Part shown: positions 7,850-14,937 of the stretch, one piece after another
How positions within the stretch are numbered: the stretch's first letter is position 1
Layout of the letters: every line of letters begins with the position of its first letter
Source of the DNA: JAQVOO01 sp964524755
GTDB lineage: Bacteria > Spirochaetota > Spirochaetia > Sphaerochaetales > Sphaerochaetaceae
Reading direction: 5' to 3'
Assembly (NCBI GenBank): GCA_964524755.1
Contig: CAZGDR010000023.1
Coordinates: forward strand, 1 to 31,136
Length of the DNA: 31,136 bases
The notes under the pieces: model-generated
Databases searched by the model: none
Seen by the model: only the letters and a program-made list of their open reading frames with translations
What the model was told of the DNA's origin: nothing
Made by a program: the position numbers and the translations under genes

Positions 7850-8533
7850 TTACGATTGAACCCGTGCCGCTAAGGCTTCTTCATCTAATACTATCAGGAT
7901 TCTTCCTTTCCCTATCTCGATAATCTCTTCATCCTGTAGTATTTTTAGTCGGCGACTCAAGGTCTCTTGGCTCATAGCAAGGAGCGAAGCTACCGTCCCT
8001 TTAGCAACGGGCAGTTTAATTTGGTTAGTAGATGAGTTTTGCAACAACTCAACGAGGTATCCAGCTAGCCGTTGTTCAACCGTTCCCTTGACGACTCCAT
8101 GCAACGTGGCATCACTTTGTGCAAGTCTCTTACTTAGCTCCTGCGTAATCTTGAGAGCAACTGAAGGGTATTTTATTAGAAGATTCCTCATCGCCTCTCC
8201 ATCAATAATGCAGAGCGAGCAATCTCCAATCGCTTGTGCAAAATCCTGGATAGGCTCTTTACTGAACAAAGCTAATTCTCCTGTAAACTCCCCCGGTGTA
8301 AGAACGCGCATAACCTGTTGCTCACCTTCTGAATCAAGACGATAGATCTTAACCTTTCCTGTATGAACGACAATTAAAGAACCACTAGCTTGGCCCGCAT
8401 AGTATATTAATTGCCCGTTGGTATAATTGCCTTCATGCGTTATGGCATTCACAGCACTCATCTGCTCTGGATCTAAGTCCCGAAACAAAGGAACTACATG
8501 AAGACAACTATGATGATTACATTGCATACACAT
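7850..8533 (-). CDS. Crp/Fnr-family transcriptional regulator with cysteine-rich N-terminus
   Basis: A 227-residue regulator with an N-terminal cyclic-nucleotide-type beta-barrel (about 15-125), a dimerisation helix, and a C-terminal winged helix-turn-helix (about 165-220). The recognition helix reads SQETLSRRL. It has the E-x-x-S-R pattern used by FNR-like members to read TTGA half-sites. The first ten residues contain C2, C5 and C10, which could bind a metal or an iron-sulfur cluster; canonical cAMP-binding residues are not evident. It is the last gene of the metal operon. Its ATG shares one base with the TAA of the ATPase gene (TAATG), and GAGAGGG lies just upstream, so translation is coupled. 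It probably controls its own operon through the palindrome at 10685-10700 in response to metal or redox state. Confidence 0.85.
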   Translation of the reverse strand: MCMQCNHHSCLHVVPLFRDLDPEQMSAVNAITHEGNYTNGQLIYYAGQASGSLIVVHTGKVKIYRLDSEGEQQVMRVLTPGEFTGELALFSKEPIQDFAQAIGDCSLCIIDGEAMRNLLIKYPSVALKITQELSKRLAQSDATLHGVVKGTVEQRLAGYLVELLQNSSTNQIKLPVAKGTVASLLAMSQETLSRRLKILQDEEIIEIGKGRILIVLDEEALAARVQS

Positions 8534-10398
8534 TACCCTCTCTGTTGTAGAGTAATATACTTTTTCCGTTTCGCAAACCGCAGGATCCGTGTTGCATTTA
8601 TAATTACTAGTAATACGGATAGCTCATGCACCAGCATCCCAATCGAAAGAGTTACTCCTCCCAACAACACTCCAATAAGCAGCACAACAGCAACTCCAAT
8701 TGCAAACACTATGTTCTGCTTCATATTTCTGAGGGCCATTCGACTAATTCTAATGGCATCAATAAGACCTGTGAGCTTCTGGCCAAGCAGAATAACATCC
8801 GCTGTTTCCATGGCTACATCGTTTCCCGTAGCTCCTATTGCGATCCCCACATCAGCTGTCGCCAGCGATGGAGCATCATTAATGCCGTCTCCAATCACGG
8901 CCACACGGCCATATTTCTTTTGTAGTTTTCTCACTTCCTCTACTTTCTGTTCAGGCAAGAGTTCAAAACTATACTCATCCAGTTTTAAATGCTCTGCAAC
9001 GGCACGAGCTGTCCCTTTACTATCACCAGTGAGCATAACAGCCTTCTTTACCTGCAATTTCTTTAGTTCTTGGATTACCTCTGGTCCTTCAATTCTGGGT
9101 TTATCGGCAATGATAATGAGACCGAGCACTCTTTTTTCTGAACCAAGAATCACTGCGGTTCTCTGCTCATGTTCCTCGTTTTGAATATCACCAACAGCTG
9201 CAGAAATATCGATATTCGATTCTTCAAACAGAGCTCGATTGCCAATGAAATAAGATTCCCCGTCAACCCTGAAACGGATCCCTCTCCCCTGTATATGTTC
9301 TGGTTTCTCTGGCACCTTGTCAGTTAAAACACCGCGTTGTTTTGCTGCTTGGATGATCGTAGTTGCTAGAGGGTGTTCTGAATAAGTCTCCCCTAAAGCG
9401 GCGATGCGTAATACATCGTCTTCATTCATATCATAGGCATGAATCGAGACTACCGATGGTTTACCTTCTGTAAGGGTTCCTGTTTTATCAAAAGCAGTGA
9501 CTTGGATATCTCCTAGCTTTTCCATTACCTCTCCACCTTTCACCAATACTCCAAGTCTTGCACTAGCTCCTATTGCAGCTACAATTGAAACTGGAACTGA
9601 AATTACTAAGGCTCCAGGACAAGCTATCACCAATAGGGTTAAAGCCATCCGGACATCCCGTGTAATAAAGTACGTTAGGAGTGAAAGGGCAATAATCGCC
9701 GGAGTGTAGTACCGAGAGAATCGTTCTATAAACTTCTGCGTGGGTGCTTTTGCATCCTGAGCCTCTTCAACTAGGTGCAGAATTTTAGCAAACGTTGTGT
9801 TCTCGCCTACTTTAGTAGCCTGCACTATAAGATACCCAGAGGTAATAATCGTCCCAGAGAAGATTTGGTCACTCTCTTTTTTAGAGACTGGCTCAGGTTC
9901 TCCGGTGATGGATGCTTGATCGACATAAGCAGAGCCCTCTAAGACTACTCCATCTGCTGCGATACGTTCACCCGGTTTAATTATCATGACCATCCCCTCT
10001 TCCAGCTCCTGAGGAGAAAGGGTGAGTTCTTTCCCATCAACTCTAACACGGGCAGTATCGGGAGCTAGGGCCATAAGACTCTTAATCGAAGAACGAGTCT
10101 TTTCTAGGGTTCTACTCTCGAGGTAATCTCCAATCATAAATAAGAAGGTTACAGCTGCAGCTTCCCAATATTCACCAATTATTAAAGCTCCAATCACGGC
10201 GATTGAGACTAACGCATCGATACCAACAATCCGGTAACGAAGGGCAGAAATGGCCCTACGTAATATAGGGCCCCCTGCTAAAGCCGTAGAAAGAAGCATT
10301 AAGACAATAGTGAGCGGATGGTAAGCAATCGTTTTATGAAGAATATACGAGATACCTACCAAAATACTCACAAGTATGACTAACACTTTCTTATTCAT
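8533..10398 (-). CDS. Heavy-metal translocating P1B-type ATPase (CPG variant)
   Basis: Predicted inner-membrane pump that exports, or otherwise moves, a transition or heavy metal at the expense of ATP. The 621-residue protein begins directly with membrane helices and lacks its own N-terminal metal-binding domain. Seen in order: helix pairs (about 5-50 and 60-95), the actuator loop with TGEP, the ion-path motif ACPGAL (C260-P261-G262), phosphorylation motif DKTGTLTEG with D304, SEHPLA, GDGINDAP, and a final helix pair containing MLVHELSVLLVI. Most ZntA/CadA/CopA enzymes have CPC where this has CPG, so metal specificity cannot be called. A separate one-domain HMA protein is encoded immediately upstream, overlapping by one base (TAATG), and a Crp/Fnr regulator immediately downstream. 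Function as a P1B ATPase is secure. Confidence 0.92.
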   Translation of the reverse strand: MNKKVLVILVSILVGISYILHKTIAYHPLTIVLMLLSTALAGGPILRRAISALRYRIVGIDALVSIAVIGALIIGEYWEAAAVTFLFMIGDYLESRTLEKTRSSIKSLMALAPDTARVRVDGKELTLSPQELEEGMVMIIKPGERIAADGVVLEGSAYVDQASITGEPEPVSKKESDQIFSGTIITSGYLIVQATKVGENTTFAKILHLVEEAQDAKAPTQKFIERFSRYYTPAIIALSLLTYFITRDVRMALTLLVIACPGALVISVPVSIVAAIGASARLGVLVKGGEVMEKLGDIQVTAFDKTGTLTEGKPSVVSIHAYDMNEDDVLRIAALGETYSEHPLATTIIQAAKQRGVLTDKVPEKPEHIQGRGIRFRVDGESYFIGNRALFEESNIDISAAVGDIQNEEHEQRTAVILGSEKRVLGLIIIADKPRIEGPEVIQELKKLQVKKAVMLTGDSKGTARAVAEHLKLDEYSFELLPEQKVEEVRKLQKKYGRVAVIGDGINDAPSLATADVGIAIGATGNDVAMETADVILLGQKLTGLIDAIRISRMALRNMKQNIVFAIGVAVVLLIGVLLGGVTLSIGMLVHELSVLLVIINATRILRFAKRKKYITLQQRG

Positions 10399-10622
10399 TA
10401 AGCTTCCTCTTTCACTGATACAGGAGCATAGCCAAGTTTTGAAACAACCTGCTTAACGCCCGCTTCATCTATAATCTGTTCATCATAGGCGAGTTTAACG
10501 CGTGATGAATTAAAGAGAACTTCAGGATTTTTTACGCCTGCAGTCTTTTTATACGCACCTTCAATTTTGGCTGCACATGTGGGGCAGCTCAAAGTCTCTA
10601 ATTGGATCACAATCTTTTTCAT
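10398..10622 (-). CDS. HMA-domain metallochaperone (CopZ/MerP-like)
   Basis: A 74-residue stand-alone heavy-metal-associated domain with the metal-binding motif SCPTCAAKIE (C13, C16) and the expected beta-alpha-beta pattern (VLFNSSRVKLAYDE, GVKQVVSKLGYAPV). It probably delivers the metal to the ATPase encoded next, replacing the missing N-terminal domain. The start at 10622 is preferred over a far upstream one at 10811. AGGAGG lies 7 bases before it, homology starts at once, and the upstream extension runs through the operator region. It is the first gene of the three-gene operon, and its TAA shares a base with the ATPase ATG. Confidence 0.88.
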   Translation of the reverse strand: MKKIVIQLETLSCPTCAAKIEGAYKKTAGVKNPEVLFNSSRVKLAYDEQIIDEAGVKQVVSKLGYAPVSVKEEA

Positions 10623-10684
10623 AGCATTTCCTCCTGCTAAATCTGAATTATGACCTAAAGATACAATGGGAATAAGAAAGAAGA

Positions 10685-10700
10685 TTTGACCTAGGTCAAA
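10685..10700. promoter_or_regulatory. FNR-type operator TTGA-N6-TCAA upstream of metal operon
   Basis: TTTGACCTAGGTCAAA is a perfect 16-bp palindrome 63 bp upstream of the HMA gene start. Its TTGA-N6-TCAA layout is what FNR-like regulators with E-x-x-S-R recognition helices bind, and such a regulator is encoded by the last gene of this operon. Related 7-8 bp pieces occur nearby: TGACCTA at 10651-10657 and TAGGTCAA at 10788-10795. The regulator-operator pairing is inferred. Confidence 0.65.
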
Positions 10701-10747
10701 AATAGCGAAGATTTTTATAATGTAGAGAGTTTTGGTACAACACGTAC

Positions 10748-10773
10748 ATTCTTTCAGTTTAATCTGAAAGAAT
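10748..10773. repeat. 26-bp inverted repeat with 10-bp perfect arms
   Basis: ATTCTTTCAG and CTGAAAGAAT flank the six bases TTTAAT. Neither strand continues into a uridine run, so it is not an ordinary terminator. It could be an operator for a dimeric regulator or a hairpin in the leader of the minus-strand metal operon. Confidence 0.5.
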
Positions 10774-10911
10774 TGGCTGAAGAAATGTAGGTCAATCAAG
10801 ACAAAAAGCAACGCTCCCGTCCGTTTATAACATAAAATTCTTATGCAATTTTCTCTAAAAGAAAGAAATCGTCATGTATCAGGATAAGCCTTCTGTAAGC
10901 CTTGTTACCGT

Positions 10912-10936
10912 AACTCTCTTTGAAGAGTTTTTTTTG
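10912..10936 (+). terminator. Terminator-like hairpin ahead of the nucleoside operon
   Basis: AACTCT-CTTTGA-AGAGTT followed by a run of eight T residues on the plus strand looks like a short intrinsic terminator. No plus-strand gene lies upstream within this gap, so it could end a small leader RNA, act as an attenuator for the binding-protein operon, or terminate a small RNA starting near 10830. The stem is only 6 bp and AT-rich. Confidence 0.4.
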
Positions 10937-11027
10937 CATTTTTTCAGAAATAATTAGGTTCTACCTCGCCTAAACACCTTAAATATAACATTCTAGGGTA
11001 TACTTCTTTTCAATTCTGAAAAACCCT

Positions 11028-11044
11028 GATACATTAGATGTATC
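11028..11044. promoter_or_regulatory. Palindrome before the BMP-family gene
   Basis: GATACAT-TAG-ATGTATC is a perfect 7-bp inverted repeat, 33 bases before the ATG at 11078. Its position suits an operator overlapping or just after the promoter, or a hairpin in the 5' leader. No regulator is assigned. Confidence 0.45.
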
Positions 11045-11077
11045 TCAAAATAATGTAATTTTTTCTAGGAGGAACGT

Positions 11078-12178
11078 ATGAAGAAAATTTTCTTATTTGC
11101 TCTCATTTGTCTCATGGGAACAATGGTGTTTGCTGGCGGTGCTGCAGAGACAGCCGTCGTCGATGACACACCCACAATTAGGTTACTTACCGATGCCACA
11201 GGTATCGATGATAAATCATTTAACGCGGCAGCATGGCGCGGTATTGTAGATTTCTACGGCGATACGGTTGAGAATACTGCTAACAGGGGTAAGTATTATG
11301 ATGTTGTTACAGCCCAGACTCAGGATATGTATATCCCTAACCTAAAACAAGCAGCCGATGAAGAGTACGATATTATCATGGTCACCGGTTTTACTTGGGC
11401 TGAAGCCTTAGGTGAAGTGGCTCCATTATATCCTGACCAGAACTTTGTGATTGTTGACGTGGACTGGGTGGGCCAACCAAACGTCATGGAATTTATTTAC
11501 AGTGAAGAACAAGGATCATATCTCGTTGGTTTAGCTGCTGCTCTTCAGGCTAAAGCAGAAGGACTTAACAATCCTAAATTTGGGTTTATTGGAGGCGTCC
11601 CTGGTGGTACTATCACGAAGTTTGAAATGGGCTACATCCAAGGCCTTCGCTCTGTGTTCCCAAAAGCTGAAATAGTTGATTATTATGCAAATGACTGGGG
11701 TAAGCCAGAATTAGCTAAAGCACAAGCCAAAAACTGGTATGACAGCGGTGTTTACGCGATCTTCTCAGCAGCCGGCGGTACGGGTAACGGAACTATTGCT
11801 CAAGCTAAAGAATACCGCTTACAAGGTAAAAACGTGTGGGCAATTGGTGTAGATAGTGACCAGTATGAAGAGGGTATCTATGAAGGCCAGAAATCAGCTG
11901 TGTTGACTTCTATGCTTAAGAAAGTTGAAAACTCTTCACTCTACTGCTTGAATTCAGTCAAAGATGGTAATTTCACAGGTAAAGTTGTCAAAATGACCAT
12001 GGCCGACGATGGAGTTGGCTATTCACAAGCAAACCCGGAACTCAAAGCTGACGTGGTTACAGCTATAGAAGAAGCAAAAGCCGATATTATTAATGGCAAG
12101 ATTAAAATCTATGGTACGTATAAAGAGGCCTTAGCTAACGGAGCTGCTCCAGCAGGATTGGCAGCCCTTGATGACTAA
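11078..12178 (+). CDS. BMP-family nucleoside-binding protein (PnrA/TmpC-like)
   Basis: Extracytoplasmic binding component of an ABC importer, likely for purine nucleosides. The 366-residue precursor has a Sec signal peptide (charged MKK, hydrophobic core to about residue 18, then AGGAAE). No lipobox cysteine is in place, so it is likely soluble periplasmic. The mature part starts with RLLTDATGIDDKSFNAAAW, the hallmark DDKSFN of BMP proteins (residues 44-49), followed by GFTWAEAL, GFIGGVPGG and VGVDSDQYE-like segments. AGGAGG precedes the ATG. It heads an operon with ATPase, two permeases and a purine nucleoside phosphorylase, which supports a nucleoside ligand. Some spirochaete BMP relatives bind riboflavin instead, so the ligand is inferred from context. 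Confidence 0.9.
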   Translation: MKKIFLFALICLMGTMVFAGGAAETAVVDDTPTIRLLTDATGIDDKSFNAAAWRGIVDFYGDTVENTANRGKYYDVVTAQTQDMYIPNLKQAADEEYDIIMVTGFTWAEALGEVAPLYPDQNFVIVDVDWVGQPNVMEFIYSEEQGSYLVGLAAALQAKAEGLNNPKFGFIGGVPGGTITKFEMGYIQGLRSVFPKAEIVDYYANDWGKPELAKAQAKNWYDSGVYAIFSAAGGTGNGTIAQAKEYRLQGKNVWAIGVDSDQYEEGIYEGQKSAVLTSMLKKVENSSLYCLNSVKDGNFTGKVVKMTMADDGVGYSQANPELKADVVTAIEEAKADIINGKIKIYGTYKEALANGAAPAGLAALDD

Positions 12179-12200
12179 ATCACTTTTTCCATAAACGTAG

Positions 12201-12220
12201 GTGCGCCGACTCCGGCGCAC
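12201..12220 (+). terminator. GC-rich hairpin between binding protein and ATPase genes
   Basis: GTGCGCCG-ACTC-CGGCGCAC is a perfect 8-bp, GC-rich stem, 22 bases after the binding-protein stop and about 70 before the ATPase start. No T run follows. In ABC operons such stems often protect the mRNA of the abundant binding protein or partly terminate, giving more binding protein than ATPase. Role inferred. Confidence 0.55.
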
Positions 12221-12289
12221 TACTTCTATCCGGCATGCTATAATCAAAATAATTTGCTGGGCGGAAGAGCTTGATGAGGAGGAATAACT

Positions 12290-13819
12290 GTGGAATATGC
12301 CATAGAGATGACCGGCATTACAAAAACCTTTCCCGGAGTGATAGCTAACGACAATGTTACACTTGAAGTTGCCAATCAGGAAGTTCACGCCTTATTGGGA
12401 GAGAATGGTGCTGGCAAATCAACTCTTATGTCTATCTTGTTTGGGGCTTACAATGCTGATAGTGGCACTATTCGCATCCACGGTAAACCAGTCAACATTA
12501 AGGATCCTAATGTTGCCACCGATCTCGGCATCGGAATGGTCCACCAACACTTTAAACTCGTACACAACTACAGTGTAACCGAAAATATAGTACTTGGCAT
12601 GGAACCGAAAACAAAACTTGGTTTACTCAATATTGGAAAAGCCGAAAAAAGAGTAGCTGAATTATCTAAACGTTATGGCTTACATGTTGATCCAAAAGCT
12701 ATCGTCGAAGACATCACAGTAAGTGGACAACAGCGTGTTGAAATCCTAAAAACACTCTATCGTAATGCCAATATTATTATTTTTGACGAGCCAACAGCCG
12801 TCCTTACTCCTCAAGAAATTGATGAATTGATGGAAATCATTCGTCGCCTAAAAGCTGAAGGAAAAACTATCGTTCTCATAACCCATAAACTCAAAGAAAT
12901 TAAAGCCGTTGCTGACCGTTGTACAGTATTACGACGGGGTAAATACATTGGTACTGTTGATGTAGATGCGGTAAGTGAACAACACTTAGCTGAAATGATG
13001 GTTGGTCGTGCTGTACAATTTGAAATAGAAAAAACGCCCGCACAAATTGGCGAAGTAGTCTTATCCATCACCGACCTCTCTGTTGCTGACCAAGCAGGAC
13101 ACATGAAAGTAAAAGATTTCTCAATCGATGTCCATAAAGGAGAAATTGTAGGAATCGCTGGTGTCGATGGTAACGGGCAGACAGAACTATTAAACGGAAT
13201 TTCAGGTCTCTCCCCCGTTGCATCAGGCACTATTATGCTCAACGGCAATGATATTACCCATACGACCATTCGTAAGCGGATTGAACTCGGACTTGGTCAT
13301 ATTCCAGAAGATCGCCAAAAACATGGACTTATCAGCGATTTTACGATCAGTGAAAATTGTGCTTTAAAGAACTACTACAAAGCTCCCTATAGCAATACAT
13401 ATGGTCTATTAGATCAAGCTAAGATGATCGCCGATGCCGATATGCTTATCCAAGAATTCGATATCAGAGCAGGACAAGGTAGCCTTACCACAGCAGGAAG
13501 CCTCTCCGGAGGGAATCAGCAGAAAACAATTGTGGCACGTGAGATTCACCTCTCGCCTCATGTTATGTTGGTGGCCCAGCCAACACGTGGCTTGGATGTC
13601 GGCGCGATTGAATATATTCGAAAAAGAATTCTTGACGAACGCGATAAAGGCAGGGGCATCTTACTTATCTCATTCGAACTTGATGAAATCATGAATCTGT
13701 GTGACCGTATTGCGACCATAAGCAAAGGCTCTATCGTTGGTATTTTCAATCAAGGCGAAGTGACAGAAAGAGAGATTGGCATGATGATGGCTGGTTCAAA
13801 ACGGAATGGAGAAAGCTGA
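12290..13819 (+). CDS. Nucleoside ABC transporter ATP-binding protein (NupA/YufO-like, duplicated ABC)
   Basis: Cytoplasmic energising subunit, 509 residues, with two fused ABC cassettes as in the RbsA/YufO group. First cassette: Walker A GENGAGKST at 37-45, a signature of the form VSGQQ (144-148) and Walker B IIIFDEPTA with D166-E167. Second cassette: degenerate Walker A GVDGNGQTE at 291-299, good signature LSGGNQQK at 405-412 and VAQPTRGLDVG with the usual Q in place of the catalytic glutamate. The start is a GTG at 12290, chosen because GAGGAGG lies about 8 bases upstream and the first residues match the family. Its TGA shares the A with the ATG of the next gene (TGATG), so translation of the permease is coupled. 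Confidence 0.93.
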   Translation: MEYAIEMTGITKTFPGVIANDNVTLEVANQEVHALLGENGAGKSTLMSILFGAYNADSGTIRIHGKPVNIKDPNVATDLGIGMVHQHFKLVHNYSVTENIVLGMEPKTKLGLLNIGKAEKRVAELSKRYGLHVDPKAIVEDITVSGQQRVEILKTLYRNANIIIFDEPTAVLTPQEIDELMEIIRRLKAEGKTIVLITHKLKEIKAVADRCTVLRRGKYIGTVDVDAVSEQHLAEMMVGRAVQFEIEKTPAQIGEVVLSITDLSVADQAGHMKVKDFSIDVHKGEIVGIAGVDGNGQTELLNGISGLSPVASGTIMLNGNDITHTTIRKRIELGLGHIPEDRQKHGLISDFTISENCALKNYYKAPYSNTYGLLDQAKMIADADMLIQEFDIRAGQGSLTTAGSLSGGNQQKTIVAREIHLSPHVMLVAQPTRGLDVGAIEYIRKRILDERDKGRGILLISFELDEIMNLCDRIATISKGSIVGIFNQGEVTEREIGMMMAGSKRNGES

Positions 13820-14937
13820 TGAAATCTTTGGAAAAACGTGAATCTTTGATTAACCGTCTCCTCAGCTCTGATGGGGCAGTATCTGTGCTAGTCGTATTGT
13901 TAGGATTTTTGGTTGGTACCATCCTCATTGCCATCGTAGGAAAAAACCCTCTCAATATGTATAAAGCTATATTCCAATCCCTTTCGGGCTATAACATTGA
14001 TAATGGCAAAATGAATGTCCGCTATATCGGTGAGACACTCAACTATGCGGTCCCTTTTATTCTCTGTGGATTATCAATGGCTTTCGCCGCCCGTGCTGGA
14101 TTGTTCAATATTGGAGGAGAAGGTCAATACATAATGGGGCTCACAGTCGCCCAAGTTATTGGCTTACTTGGCCCACAAATTTCAGTTGTGCATTGGGTTC
14201 TTGCCCTTATTGGAGCTGTACTCATGGGAGCTTTTTGGGGAGGAATTGTAGGTATCCTTAAAGCAAAGTATGAAGTGTCAGAAGTAGTCTCTACTATTAT
14301 GTTGAATTACGTAGCCCTCTACTTATCGAGAATCATCTGCTTGCAATTACCTGGAGCTACCACTTACAAAACAGCGAACTACCCCCAAACGGCATTATTA
14401 AGTAATAGCATGTTCCAGACCTTAACCAATAATTCAATGCTCAATAACGGATTTTTCCTCATGCTGATGGCCATCGTTATTTATTGGTTCATCATGGAAA
14501 AAACTAATGTGGGTTTTGGTCTCCGTGCCACAGGATTCAATAAAGAAGCTGCCCGCTGTAGCGGCATCCCTGTCGTAAAAAGCATTGCGATATCGATGGC
14601 GATTGCTGGAGCCTTCGCTGGGTTAGCTGGTGGCATAGTTGCTCTGGGTTCATTCCGCTATGGGAGAATTCTGGCCGGTATGGATAACTACGGCTTTAAC
14701 GGTATCGCCGTAGCTTTAGTAGGAAACAATACCGCTTTAGGAACTATGTTAGCGGGATTTCTTTTTGGGATGCTTAAAAATGCACAAGCACTCATGCAGG
14801 GCAAACAGATACCCAAAGAAATCACCTTCATTATTCAAGGCTTGATTGTAGTGTTTATTGCACTGCGATCAGCTATTGCTATTTATCTCGCTTGGCGCAA
14901 TAAGAAACAACTTCAAAAGGAGATACTAAGTAAATGA
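13819..14937 (+). CDS. Nucleoside ABC transporter permease 1 (NupB/YufP-like)
   Basis: Inner-membrane permease of the BPD_transp_2 family, 372 residues. After a cytoplasmic N-terminus come about nine to ten hydrophobic segments and the family feature AAGLFNIGGEGQY (about residues 90-103), followed by AARCSGIPV and GGIVALGSFRYG-like stretches. It starts on the last base of the ATPase stop codon and overlaps the next permease by four bases (ATGA). It should form a heterodimeric channel with that second permease. Confidence 0.92.
   Translation: MKSLEKRESLINRLLSSDGAVSVLVVLLGFLVGTILIAIVGKNPLNMYKAIFQSLSGYNIDNGKMNVRYIGETLNYAVPFILCGLSMAFAARAGLFNIGGEGQYIMGLTVAQVIGLLGPQISVVHWVLALIGAVLMGAFWGGIVGILKAKYEVSEVVSTIMLNYVALYLSRIICLQLPGATTYKTANYPQTALLSNSMFQTLTNNSMLNNGFFLMLMAIVIYWFIMEKTNVGFGLRATGFNKEAARCSGIPVVKSIAISMAIAGAFAGLAGGIVALGSFRYGRILAGMDNYGFNGIAVALVGNNTALGTMLAGFLFGMLKNAQALMQGKQIPKEITFIIQGLIVVFIALRSAIAIYLAWRNKKQLQKEILSK

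Larger units (their letters stand above)
10623..11077. other. Divergent intergenic region between metal operon and nucleoside operon
   Basis: This 455-bp stretch has no convincing gene. It carries the TTTGACCTAGGTCAAA palindrome with further half-sites, a 10-bp-arm inverted repeat at 10748-10773, a small CATAA-TTATG repeat at 10831-10845, a terminator-like hairpin at 10912-10936, and a GATACAT-TAG-ATGTATC palindrome at 11028-11044, which lies just before the binding-protein gene. The items near 10650-10800 probably serve the minus-strand operon, and those after 10900 the plus-strand operon. Confidence 0.6.

Noticed and set aside
8498..9184. 228-residue plus-strand open frame opposite the ATPase and regulator
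   Set aside because: It is antisense to two well-supported genes, is rich in Ser/Thr/Pro with no family character, and has no ribosome binding site.
10623..10811. Longer N-terminus for the HMA protein
   Set aside because: It would translate through the palindrome and promoter region; AGGAGG and the domain both begin at 10622.
12811..13269. 152-residue minus-strand frame inside the nucleoside ATPase gene
   Set aside because: Antisense to a well-conserved ABC ATPase and with no recognisable domain.
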